Position numbers and translations under genes: made by a program
The notes under the pieces: model-generated
What the model was told of the DNA's origin: nothing
The model's database searches: none
The model's input: only the letters and a program-made list of their open reading frames with translations
Part shown: in pieces, positions 7,809-14,435 of the stretch
How positions within the stretch are numbered: position 1 is the first letter of the stretch
Layout of the letters: the number at the start of each line of letters is the position of its first letter
Origin: a virus
Strand: one strand, 5' to 3'
IMG/VR virus record: IMGVR_UViG_3300030943_000202
Span: 1-20,119 of that record
DNA: 20,119 bases

Positions 7809-8813
7809 TGTCTGTTCCCTCCTGTTTTTCTTCGGCTACTTTCCAAGCGAGAGTATATTGATCCCAGGGTAAGCGTTCAAGCCATTCTGGAGATAAACGC
7901 GCCGCTTTCGCAAGGCGCACACATTCTACGGTCAGCATCGAACGATTAAAATCCAGTGCGTTTATTGCCCACGGGAGGGACGGTCGCGGCGAGGGGCCTT
8001 CTTGCTTAGACCGGAGGCGAAAAAACCATTCAAGTCAATCGGCGCGTCAAAGTGCGTTTTGCACTTCATGCAGATTCTTTCACGTGTTACGTTGATCGAA
8101 TAGCGTTTCATTTCCTCGTTAAGCGTTGCCATGTCTTCTGCGTCCATCTTTTCAAAGAATCTCGTTCCGAATGCAGATTTCCATGTAGCATCGCACGGTT
8201 TCCCGTTGATAGTCCTGAGTGCAGAACTATATAGCGCAAACTGCATACGCATTTCAGCATCGGGGCATTTCTGATGAGCGCGGATACACTGGTCGAGTGT
8301 CGGCCAATCCATGACGAACGATTCAACCGTTTCGATCACTTCGCTTGAATCACTCCGTTTCAATTCAACTGGATATTCAAGAGTAATAGCAATGCCCGCG
8401 CGCGGATCATCAAGTGTTTCAATGTCAAGCGCATACAGATGATCGGTATCATCAAACTCTATACCGTCCGTTTCTCCGCGTTCAGCTTTTACGATACTTC
8501 CGCATTTCGGGCACGCATACTCACCGGATATCGAATCGTCTTTTTTCGTTTCTGCCATTCCATAGCACGCAAGGGAGAACGCTGATTCAAACGGCATGAA
8601 GCGAAGAGCGCGCCTAATTTCTGCGCACTCGATTGTGCCACTGTCTCCGGAAAGATTTTCCGTGATACCGACGTTCCATTCGAGAATAGCAGAATAAGGA
8701 TTCCCCCGTTCTGCTTCTTCCGTAGTCTTTGCGATACCGAGCGAGTCAGCCCGTCCCACTTTCACTTCCGTGTATACCGAGCCGTCAAGCTCCACTCCAA
8801 CCGATAATTTCAT
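7795..8813 (-). CDS. Tail assembly chaperone, -1 frameshift product (about 339 aa)
   Basis: At 8025-8019 the ribosome can slip back by one base on U UUU UUC after Phe264-Phe265. The -1 frame is then open for 74 residues, from 8019 to a TGA at 7795-7797, fourteen bases inside the tape-measure gene. The extension begins RLRSKQEGPSPRPSLPW and contains LAKAARLSPEWLERLPWDQY and TLAWKVAEEKQ. That is a compact helical segment of the sort seen in lambda GT-like and other chaperone extensions. It fills the 153 bases between the chaperone stop and the tape-measure start. An in-frame ATG inside it has no ribosome site, so a separate gene is less likely. The longer form would bind the tape measure and recruit tube subunits. 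Confidence 0.72.
7962..8813 (-). CDS. Tail assembly chaperone, unshifted form, with split zinc ribbon
   Basis: The 283-residue protein lies between the tube and tape-measure genes, the place of tail assembly chaperones (lambda G, P2 E). It contains two CxxC pairs far apart: Cys101/Cys104 in YACPKCGSIVKAE and Cys248/Cys251 in RICMKCKTHFDAP. These could together bind zinc, with a mostly helical stretch (160-240) between them. T4 gp26-type baseplate/chaperone families also carry such cysteines, so a relation to them is the main alternative. Residues 262-266 (NGFFA) are encoded over a U UUU UUC slippery site. The normal frame then ends after 18 more residues. ATG follows an AGAGGAA site; hairpin 8830-8843 lies just before. 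Chaperone role: moderately secure. Confidence 0.7.
   Translation of the reverse strand: MKLSVGVELDGSVYTEVKVGRADSLGIAKTTEEAERGNPYSAILEWNVGITENLSGDSGTIECAEIRRALRFMPFESAFSLACYGMAETKKDDSISGEYACPKCGSIVKAERGETDGIEFDDTDHLYALDIETLDDPRAGIAITLEYPVELKRSDSSEVIETVESFVMDWPTLDQCIRAHQKCPDAEMRMQFALYSSALRTINGKPCDATWKSAFGTRFFEKMDAEDMATLNEEMKRYSINVTRERICMKCKTHFDAPIDLNGFFASGLSKKAPRRDRPSRGQ
8019..8025 (-). other. Programmed -1 frameshift slippery heptamer
   Basis: The minus-strand mRNA reads U UUU UUC in the zero frame (codons GGU UUU UUC), a canonical X-XXY-YYZ site. Both tRNAs keep good pairing after slipping. Five bases downstream a CGGTC arm (8009-8013) can pair with GACCG (7981-7985), giving a possible stimulatory stem with a 23-base loop. 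The open -1 frame after it supports real use. Confidence 0.75.
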
Positions 8814-8829
8814 TTCAATCAGTTCCTCT

Positions 8830-8843
8830 ATGTCTCACGACAT
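8830..8843 (-). promoter_or_regulatory. GNRA-loop RNA hairpin in the tail-chaperone leader
   Basis: The minus strand reads ATGTC-GTGA-GACAT, a 5-bp stem with the same GUGA loop as the other leader hairpins. One base pair differs from the sheath copy by a compensatory change (C-G to U-A). It lies just upstream of the AGAGGAA ribosome site of the gene starting at 8813. UC and GA flanks can add two pairs after an A-A mismatch. Confidence 0.68.
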
Positions 8844-8858
8844 TGATTTATTGTTTTT

Positions 8859-9272
8859 TTACTCCACGGGCGTAATGTCATACGGAATGAAAGTGACTTC
8901 CATTCTCGCGTATGAAACGTTTGCGAGGTCAGTCTCAGGTATCTTCTTAACCGAGCATTCAACGGACTCCCACAATTCACGGGCAAACTCAACGCCTCCA
9001 GCATCGCACAATATGATAGTGACGTCGTGCTGTTCGTCATTGTTGTACCAGTCGTTCAGTGTTTTACGCGTTGAAGTCGAACGGCGAGTTTCAAACGTCG
9101 CAGGGATTGCGGGCATTGTGGTAACGCCCGTTGCGATTTTGTAAATACGACGGAAACCGGGAACGTCGATCATGCCTTTTTCAAGCGAGATTTCACCGAG
9201 TTTCACAAGCCCGGGAAGTTCGTCCCCGTCAATGAGCAATCGGACTTTCTGCGCCATGCTATTCTGTTGCAT
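8859..9272 (-). CDS. Tail tube protein
   Basis: The 137-residue protein lies directly after the sheath gene, as in P2, Mu and T4-like gene orders. It shows the short beta-barrel pattern of tube subunits: KVRLLIDGDELPGLVKLGEI near the N-terminus, GMIDVPGFRRIYKIATGV, the helix segment STRKTLNDWYNN, then HDVTIILCDAGGVEFAREL and a terminal strand ANVSYARMEVTFIPYDI. Subunits stack as hexameric rings around the tape measure to form the DNA channel. ATG is preceded by a GAGGAG ribosome site (about 8 bases). The track start may be trimmed to the Met at residue 6 (MAQKV), but the first Met fits the ribosome site better. Confidence 0.85.
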   Translation of the reverse strand: MQQNSMAQKVRLLIDGDELPGLVKLGEISLEKGMIDVPGFRRIYKIATGVTTMPAIPATFETRRSTSTRKTLNDWYNNDEQHDVTIILCDAGGVEFARELWESVECSVKKIPETDLANVSYARMEVTFIPYDITPVE

Positions 9273-9296
9273 CGTTTTTTCTCCTCATCTTTAATA

Positions 9297-9321
9297 AGCG
9301 CCGGACATTATGCCCGACGCT
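9297..9321 (-). promoter_or_regulatory. Stem-loop between sheath and tube genes
   Basis: The minus-strand RNA pairs AGCGUCGGGCA with UGUCCGGCGCU around a 3-base loop, an 11-bp stem containing two G-U wobbles. It begins ten bases after the sheath stop codon and ends about 25 bases before the tube start. There is no run of U after it (UAUUAAAG follows), so it does not look like a complete terminator. Likely roles are protection of the sheath mRNA 3' end, weak attenuation or an RNA processing site. Confidence 0.6.
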
Positions 9322-9330
9322 CGATACTTT

Positions 9331-11154
9331 TTACTGGACCTTGTAAACTACTCCGACGCCGATTTTGATCGAGCCCGCGGGCGCGGGAAACGAGAAATAC
9401 ACGTCAATGTCACGATTACCTGCTTGTAGGAATCCAACAGGGTTATTCGAAGCATCGGCGATAACTTCATATCCGTCCGATTCATCCGACATTGTACCTT
9501 TTCCGTCGTCAAGTTCGTATTGCCCGAAAGTCTCGCCTTCCTTGACGTTTCCAGTGCTTCCACGTTTCCACATTTTGTGCATAAACTGAAGCATCGCCAT
9601 TCTGTCTTCACGAACGCGTCCAATACTGTTCGGCGTATTCTCGGAAGTCTGCAAGGAATCAACGCCGGAAACCTTGATATAGTTCCGCATGAACACGACG
9701 TTTGCATACCGAAACTCGACTCCCGTTGAAGGCGTAAACAAGTTACGAACGCAATAACCAGAGCCTGAAAGAGATTGAATCACGTTGACGCCTGCGCTTG
9801 CAATATCGGTTCGGTCAAGATCATCAGGGGCGGTATAGCCGTATACCTGATATACACCCTTAAGCGGGAACGTAATCTGCGCGGGAATCTGATGAATACC
9901 GAGGGACGCAAAACCGGCAACCATCCATCCCATGAGGTGACCGCAATTCGGGACCGCACGGCGCGGAGCAGTCGGAGAGTCAGCGAACGGGTCAGAAACA
10001 CCCAACCAGTTATGCGCGTACACTGCGTCAACTTCATCGGACCGCTGATAGAGCTGTCCGGATGCAATTACGGCTGATTTCGTCGAGAGCGCGAACGCTC
10101 CGCAAATTACAGCGATGGGATTATCTTTCGTTGTGCGATTCTGACAATACGTTTCGAGTGCGCTCTGATAATCAGTCACGGCAGTTTCGACGTTCGCAAT
10201 CATACGAACAGGGATATTATTGAACAGTGCATAGACGGTATTCCAGTCGGCAACGGTCGCGGGCTGAGTTCCGTCAGTTCCTCCCGTAAGATATGTCACC
10301 GTCGTAACGTCGGCAGGATAAATCTTATCGGCAGTCGGCAATGTACCGGGGACAAGTTTCGTTGCTTCCATCCAACTGGAAGAGGCGAACACGTTGACAA
10401 TGTACATATTCGGATTGTTCGCGTTGAACGTTACCCATGTTTTACCGATACCCTGATCGACTTCCGAAACGACGCCGGAAGTATCTTTACGATAGACGTT
10501 TATTTTGAGTGCGAGAAGTCCAGCGGTATAATCTGCGGCAAGTCCGGTTCCGGCATAATCAGTATCGGTCCATGTAACGGTTTTCGCGGCTTCATCGACT
10601 GCGGTAATGAAATGATATTCTGCGAATCCCGTTTTGAAGATATGCAGAACGTCACCAACGGAAAAACCGACAACAGATGCAAGCGTCATCGTGCGTGCCG
10701 TCGCGCCGGTACCAGTCGGAAGAGTCGTCACGGAAGATATAAATGCATCACCGCGAGTAATCTTGTATCCGGTCCTGTTTGCCGATACGCCATACTCATC
10801 TTCGGTCTGATACGCTGCGCTCAATTTGAGAGTGGCAAGAGGTGATGACTGGCTATCATTGATTGAAGCACTTGCGACAACCGCGCCGGTTCCCGGGTAA
10901 GACGCAACGTACAGTGTTCCGTCCTGTCCGCGAAGGTTTGCAAAGAAACCGTTGATTGCGTCCCATCCATACGCGCCCGCATTCGTCTGAGCGCCAAGTA
11001 CCTGCTGAGCTTCCTGAGTATTGCGGAAAGGGAACGCCTTGTTATATTTCCGGTCGCATTTTGCGACAAGTCCCGCGATACCAAAGTCGGCAGCGGTTAC
11101 GGATTTCTCCGATTTAGTCGGGAGGTTATCCCCGTATACACCTAAACGCCTCAT
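9331..11154 (-). CDS. Contractile tail sheath protein
   Basis: The protein has 607 residues, within the size range of long sheath proteins. The N-terminus has sheath-type features (AADFGIAGLVAKCDRKYNKA, then NTQEAQQVLGAQTNAG and GWDAINGFFANLRGQDGTLYV). A long strand-rich insertion (about 95-290) follows. The conserved C-terminal region runs from about 480 to 607 and includes VVFMRNYIKVSGVDSLQT, IGRVREDRMAMLQFMHKMW and the last strands IDVYFSFPAPAGSIKIGVG. Sheath subunits form the helical sleeve that shortens and drives the tube into the host. ATG follows an AAAGGA site (7 bases), with the hairpin 11168-11181 just before it. The tube gene is next, as in other myophages. Confidence is high from order plus C-terminal pattern. 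Confidence 0.88.
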   Translation of the reverse strand: MRRLGVYGDNLPTKSEKSVTAADFGIAGLVAKCDRKYNKAFPFRNTQEAQQVLGAQTNAGAYGWDAINGFFANLRGQDGTLYVASYPGTGAVVASASINDSQSSPLATLKLSAAYQTEDEYGVSANRTGYKITRGDAFISSVTTLPTGTGATARTMTLASVVGFSVGDVLHIFKTGFAEYHFITAVDEAAKTVTWTDTDYAGTGLAADYTAGLLALKINVYRKDTSGVVSEVDQGIGKTWVTFNANNPNMYIVNVFASSSWMEATKLVPGTLPTADKIYPADVTTVTYLTGGTDGTQPATVADWNTVYALFNNIPVRMIANVETAVTDYQSALETYCQNRTTKDNPIAVICGAFALSTKSAVIASGQLYQRSDEVDAVYAHNWLGVSDPFADSPTAPRRAVPNCGHLMGWMVAGFASLGIHQIPAQITFPLKGVYQVYGYTAPDDLDRTDIASAGVNVIQSLSGSGYCVRNLFTPSTGVEFRYANVVFMRNYIKVSGVDSLQTSENTPNSIGRVREDRMAMLQFMHKMWKRGSTGNVKEGETFGQYELDDGKGTMSDESDGYEVIADASNNPVGFLQAGNRDIDVYFSFPAPAGSIKIGVGVVYKVQ

Positions 11155-11167
11155 AGACTGTTCCTTT

Positions 11168-11181
11168 ACGTCTCACGACGT
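11168..11181 (-). promoter_or_regulatory. GNRA-loop RNA hairpin in the sheath leader
   Basis: The minus strand reads ACGTC-GTGA-GACGT: a perfect 5-bp stem closed by a GUGA (GNRA-type) tetraloop. It lies just upstream of the AAAGGA ribosome site of the sheath gene. After one A-A mismatch the flanks CUU and AAG can also pair, taking in part of the ribosome site. The same element occurs in front of three other genes in this window. Its function is unknown; translation control, mRNA processing or mRNA stability are possible. Confidence 0.7.
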
Positions 11182-11202
11182 TAAGATATAGATTTCAACC
11201 GG

Positions 11203-11427
11203 TTAGATAATTGGTCGAAGTGAAAAGTATTTTGCAATCGCTGCAAAATCGCTGGAATCAAGTTCCACCTGAGTTAGACCCACACTGTCACCTTCGCGCC
11301 CGGCGGGTTCCCATCGTTTCCAAACTCCGCGAATCGGCCATTCGCGCATTGCATTCGCCATGTTTACGGCGTAAGCGGCGATACTGTCAGCACCGGATTT
11401 CCCAGGTTCTTCTTTAGCAGTTTCCAT
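11203..11427 (-). CDS. Small hypothetical protein (74 aa) before the sheath gene
   Basis: ATG at 11427 is preceded by a strong GGGAGGA site (about 4 bases away), and the gene overlaps the previous one by 64 bases in another frame. The N-terminus is charged (METAKEEPGKSGADSIA), residues 14-30 are probably a helix (SIAAYAVNMANAMREWP), and a compact stretch VWKRWEPAGREGDSVGL follows. There is no membrane segment or cysteine. Small proteins just before the sheath gene occur in Mu-like and other contractile phages, but I do not recognise this one. The ribosome site makes the gene likely real despite the long overlap. Confidence 0.55.
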   Translation of the reverse strand: METAKEEPGKSGADSIAAYAVNMANAMREWPIRGVWKRWEPAGREGDSVGLTQVELDSSDFAAIAKYFSLRPII

Positions 11428-12533
11428 GTGTCCTCCCTCACCTCGACGTCAAATGTATATGACGCACGAGGAACTATATCGTAATCTTCGACCGGTTCAT
11501 TATCGATTGCCGGTTCTGACCATTCAAACCAAACTTTTCTACCGTTGACCCATGCGGTCGATGTTCCAATAAATGCACGTGCGGCTCTTGCGGCGTCCGC
11601 TTGTAATTCAGGAGAGCGCGCAACGATTTCTAATTGCACTTTCCATGTCTGAATTACACCGTCACGTTTCTGATAAGTGCCGAGCGGGCCGACGCACTCA
11701 TTTCTGATTTCTGCGCGCGAGTTTCTTGTCGCTGGCGTCGGGCTCGCATACCACACTACAGTCCCGGGCAACGTATCTTCACGATTATAGTAACCGACTT
11801 CTACCGGACTTGTTATGTAGACTGTAGCATTGGTCGCGTCATTTAGCAAGGCGTTTCCGTCATACGTTGACATAAAAGATATTTGATTGTCTTGTATGTT
11901 ATCGACCTGATGCGTTTCACCGTTAAAAAGCAATACCATGTTGCGCTCAAGAAAGGACCAATCAGTTTCTATCGTGACAACCTCGTCCCCTGCTTTCGCG
12001 TTCACTGTTCCCATTGCGCGATTGATTCCGATGCGCGTACGTTCCTTTTCAATTCCCGTTTTGACCGCCGTAAGAATGTCAGCCGGTAATGATTCTTTAA
12101 CTGCACGAAAATCTGACAGAATTAGGTAATCAGCTTTTGAATGATTGACTACGATCTTTAATTTCGTAACAGCCGAATAACCGTCGATAGGAATTGAGGT
12201 ATCAGTTAATTGCTTGAATGTTGGAATGCTGAAGTCTTGAGCGGTTGCAACGGATACGGCGTAAAGTGCGTCGCTATCGCGTTCAACTTGTCCGGACTCA
12301 AGGCGTAAACTCGCAATGTTGATAACGAGTTCCTGAAAAGCGGAAACGTCAACGGACGCTGGTAAAGTCAATGTTGCAGTCTTTCCAGAACTGCCGGAAG
12401 GAATGCGGATAGCAATAGCAGACGTGTGATAGTTCGCTATGTATTCATCGAAGTATTGAAGTTCTACCGTAAGGCCGGTATCAGCAGTCCAGCCGGTAAG
12501 TGAGTCAAGCGCTGATATAAGTAACTCACTCAT
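11364..12533 (-). CDS. Large three-part neck/tail protein; C-terminal part resembles a tail terminator
   Basis: The 389 residues divide into three apparent regions. Residues 1-145 look like a beta-sandwich of carbohydrate- or galactose-binding type (LTGWTADTGLTVELQYFDEY, AIAIRIPSGSSGKTATLTLP, then a KLKIVVNHSKADYLILSDF closing). Residues 150-245 begin with a helix (ADILTAVKTGIEKERTRIG) and then strands resembling an OB/SH3-like unit (AGDEVVTIETDW, NGETHQVDNIQ). Residues 255-380 contain WKVQLEIVARSPELQADAA, a helix, then VNGRKVWFEWSEP and a last beta strand SYTFDVEVRED, like proteins that cap the tail tube. Its position before the sheath gene fits a tail terminator. The domain reading is by eye and the function is inferred. 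Confidence 0.5.
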   Translation of the reverse strand: MSELLISALDSLTGWTADTGLTVELQYFDEYIANYHTSAIAIRIPSGSSGKTATLTLPASVDVSAFQELVINIASLRLESGQVERDSDALYAVSVATAQDFSIPTFKQLTDTSIPIDGYSAVTKLKIVVNHSKADYLILSDFRAVKESLPADILTAVKTGIEKERTRIGINRAMGTVNAKAGDEVVTIETDWSFLERNMVLLFNGETHQVDNIQDNQISFMSTYDGNALLNDATNATVYITSPVEVGYYNREDTLPGTVVWYASPTPATRNSRAEIRNECVGPLGTYQKRDGVIQTWKVQLEIVARSPELQADAARAARAFIGTSTAWVNGRKVWFEWSEPAIDNEPVEDYDIVPRASYTFDVEVREDTWKLLKKNLGNPVLTVSPLTP

Positions 12534-13113
12534 TTTGCGCCTCTGCTTTTCTTGCGCGTTCAGTTATTTTCTTGATAAGCTCTTGCCGTCCTGTTGTCAT
12601 GTACTGACTCACGGCTTGCTTAAACTCGATAGCCGGGTCATTCGCTTTCAATCGACGCAAGAGAACGTCATACGACTTCTGCATTGCAGGACGCGCGGGA
12701 ATACGAAATGTTTTACCGTTGCGCGTAATCGTTGCGCCATATTCATGGACAATGAAAAGTGCATTGAGCGGTAACTTCGATTCGTGATGCTTTCCTTTTA
12801 TCATATGTACTGTGTATCCTCGTTTCGTTTTGAACTTCCGCATTCCTTTGATATACGTCTTTGAACCTTCAAGGCCAAGTCCGTACAAAGGAGAATCAGG
12901 ATAACGATAGCCGAGACGTGCTTTCTTCGCGCGTGTATCCGGTTTCAGAGGTATGAGTGAAAAAGTGTTATTGATAAGGCCGTTTCTCCAGATTGCAATA
13001 AGGTCGTCCGCGTCTCGTGAACGTTGCATATCTGCTACGCCTTCAGCTATCTTGGGAATTTTGCGTATTCTTTGCCGTGTTGCGTTCCAGTTTGTCGAAA
13101 AGGTTATAGGCAT
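12526..13113 (-). CDS. HK97 gp10-like neck/tail completion protein
   Basis: The 195-residue protein has ATG at 13113 behind a GAGGA site (spacing about 8). The key signature is in residues 118-148: NALFIVHEYGATITRNGK, then a FRIPARPAMQKSYDVLL run. This matches the h-E-(F/Y)-G ... I-P-A-R-P pattern of HK97 gp10/virion morphogenesis proteins. The protein is basic, with a helical N-terminus (ATRQRIRKIPKIAEGVADM) and a helical C-terminus (residues 158-195). Family members join head and tail or complete the tail. Its 3' end overlaps the following gene by 8 bases (ATGAGTGA), implying coupled translation. Confidence 0.75.
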   Translation of the reverse strand: MPITFSTNWNATRQRIRKIPKIAEGVADMQRSRDADDLIAIWRNGLINNTFSLIPLKPDTRAKKARLGYRYPDSPLYGLGLEGSKTYIKGMRKFKTKRGYTVHMIKGKHHESKLPLNALFIVHEYGATITRNGKTFRIPARPAMQKSYDVLLRRLKANDPAIEFKQAVSQYMTTGRQELIKKITERARKAEAQNE

Positions 13114-13116
13114 TTG

Positions 13117-13587
13117 TCAATTCCTCTTCAAACCGAAAGTAATATAAACCGGAAACTTTCCGACTCTCATTGAAAGACCTTTGTCTGCAATCTTGAACTC
13201 TTGCCCGTCAAGAAGAACCGTGTCGCGTATCATGTCGATAGCGGAAAAATCCTTGCCGAGAGTGTCGTCTGAAATATAACCCGCGTCAATCCATGACTGA
13301 ATTGGTGTATAAATGAGTACGTCAACTTCTGCACGAACTCCGGCTTTTTCAAGTTTACGAGCATCTGGTTGCCTTTCGACAGGAAGTGCCCATGTCTCGA
13401 ATGTCGGCGTGATAGATTTCTTTTTTATCGTCCCGAGTGTATCACGTGATACGTCGCTTTCTTTACGCGGTCGGAAAGTCACGGGCGTTCCATATTGCAT
13501 TGCTGCGTCAAGTGCATCCTGGCGGTATCCTTGCGCTTCGAGATAAACCGTGCAATCAGTCGAAACGCCACTTGAGCCCATGTTCAC
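13117..13587 (-). CDS. Putative head-closure (stopper-like) protein
   Basis: The frame begins at GTG 13587 (GTGA overlap with the connector stop), but ATG at 13581 is two codons later and could be the real start; neither has a strong ribosome site (GGTG upstream). The protein has 154-156 residues. After a short helix (LEAQGYRQDALDAAMQYG) it is mainly beta: PVTFRPRKESDVSRDTLG, TFETWALPVERQPDARKLEK, EVDVLIYTPIQSWID, DTVLLDGQEFKIADKG and GKFPVYITFGLKRN. The small beta-barrel character, with a final VYITFGLKR strand, resembles head-tail joining/stopper proteins that follow the adaptor gene. The gene order adaptor, this gene, gp10-like protein supports the call. It is moderately secure only. Confidence 0.58.
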   Translation of the reverse strand: MNMGSSGVSTDCTVYLEAQGYRQDALDAAMQYGTPVTFRPRKESDVSRDTLGTIKKKSITPTFETWALPVERQPDARKLEKAGVRAEVDVLIYTPIQSWIDAGYISDDTLGKDFSAIDMIRDTVLLDGQEFKIADKGLSMRVGKFPVYITFGLKRN

Positions 13588-14435
13588 GATGCACCGCCCG
13601 TCATATACTTTCTGATAAGTGCATTCGCAGTTAAGGCAAGGTCACGCCTGATATGAGTATACTTTCCTGCATCTCCATAGTCGCGCGAGATTCCCGGAAG
13701 ACCCTGATTACCGCCGCCCGTCTTGTTTGCAATGTGAGCAAGAACGACGTCAGCCGTTAAGCATTTAATCGCTTCGGCAACGTCTCCCGGGCAATTTGCA
13801 TACCCGTATTGATAGGTAATGCGAAGATTGCGGTCACCACGATAGAAAATAGGGATATAACTTGACTCGTTAAAGTTAGCCTTTGCTTTCAAGATCCCTT
13901 CATCGGCAATCACCTGAATAGCCGTCGGCGTTAAATAGTAGAGATTGGTATCAACATTTGTATAGCTGATTTGTAAAAGTTGCACGATAGGACGGCGACG
14001 AAGAATCATAATAGAACTTCCCGTACCATCGTAGAACTCTGTCACGGTAGAAAGTCCGTCGAAAGTTTGCCGAGTTTTTGACGTAATCCACGGCATAATC
14101 CTGTTCGTGATACGATCTTGAATCCATGTGTCAGAAACGACACAAAAGTATGAAACAAGAATAGCGCTAGCGGTACCGCTAAGGGTCGTAGGCACGTTCA
14201 ATGTGATCTGTCCGTCACTGTCTACCACGTCAACCGATTTGATCGACGCAAGGGCCGGTATGCCTGTGCCAAATACGTTCATTCCTACGGTCAATTTTCT
14301 GGTATCGATATGCGTAATGATTGGAGAAGGTGATACCCACGTGCCGACAAGAGACTGATTATTTTGTGTATCCATTCCATAGCCTTCGAGTAAGGCGCGG
14401 ATGTCGGACGGTTCGGGGATTCCTGCATCGTTCAA
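13584..14435 (-). CDS. Head-tail connector (gp6-like adaptor) with an inserted beta domain
   Basis: The protein has 283 residues. It starts with TTG (14435-14433), supported by a GGGAGG site at 14441-14446 with 5-base spacing; the nearby ATG is out of frame. Residues 8-21 (PEPSDIRALLEGYG) and 100-126 (SDTWIQDRITNRIMPWI) form the helical start typical of connector adaptors. They are followed by the strand pair TEFYDGTGSSIMILRRRPIVQL, then RNLRITYQYGYANCPGDVAEAI and a helical tail (218-278). Such proteins form the ring under the portal. Residues about 28-97 do not belong to the core: they form a small strand-rich unit with LTVGMNVFGTGIPALASI and GQITLNVPTTLSGTAS, resembling a widespread GM-x-V-x-G-x-GIP repeat domain. 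Connector identity is good; the insert is read from its sequence pattern. Confidence 0.72.
   Translation of the reverse strand: MNDAGIPEPSDIRALLEGYGMDTQNNQSLVGTWVSPSPIITHIDTRKLTVGMNVFGTGIPALASIKSVDVVDSDGQITLNVPTTLSGTASAILVSYFCVVSDTWIQDRITNRIMPWITSKTRQTFDGLSTVTEFYDGTGSSIMILRRRPIVQLLQISYTNVDTNLYYLTPTAIQVIADEGILKAKANFNESSYIPIFYRGDRNLRITYQYGYANCPGDVAEAIKCLTADVVLAHIANKTGGGNQGLPGISRDYGDAGKYTHIRRDLALTANALIRKYMTGGAS

Noticed and set aside
7795-7960. A separate small gene starting at the in-frame ATG (MLTVECV...) before the tape measure
   Set aside because: No Shine-Dalgarno precedes that ATG, while the frame continues open upstream to a canonical slippery site. Frameshifting explains it better.
9780-10067. 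Long minus-strand alternative frame inside the sheath gene
   Set aside because: It is Arg/Ser/Leu-rich with no ribosome site and lies wholly within the sheath gene. It reflects codon bias of the real frame.
13439-13452. Perfect 14-base palindrome GTATCACGTGATAC
   Set aside because: It lies inside the head-closure gene (codons for V-S-R-D-T), has no second copy and no link to a start site, so it is probably chance.
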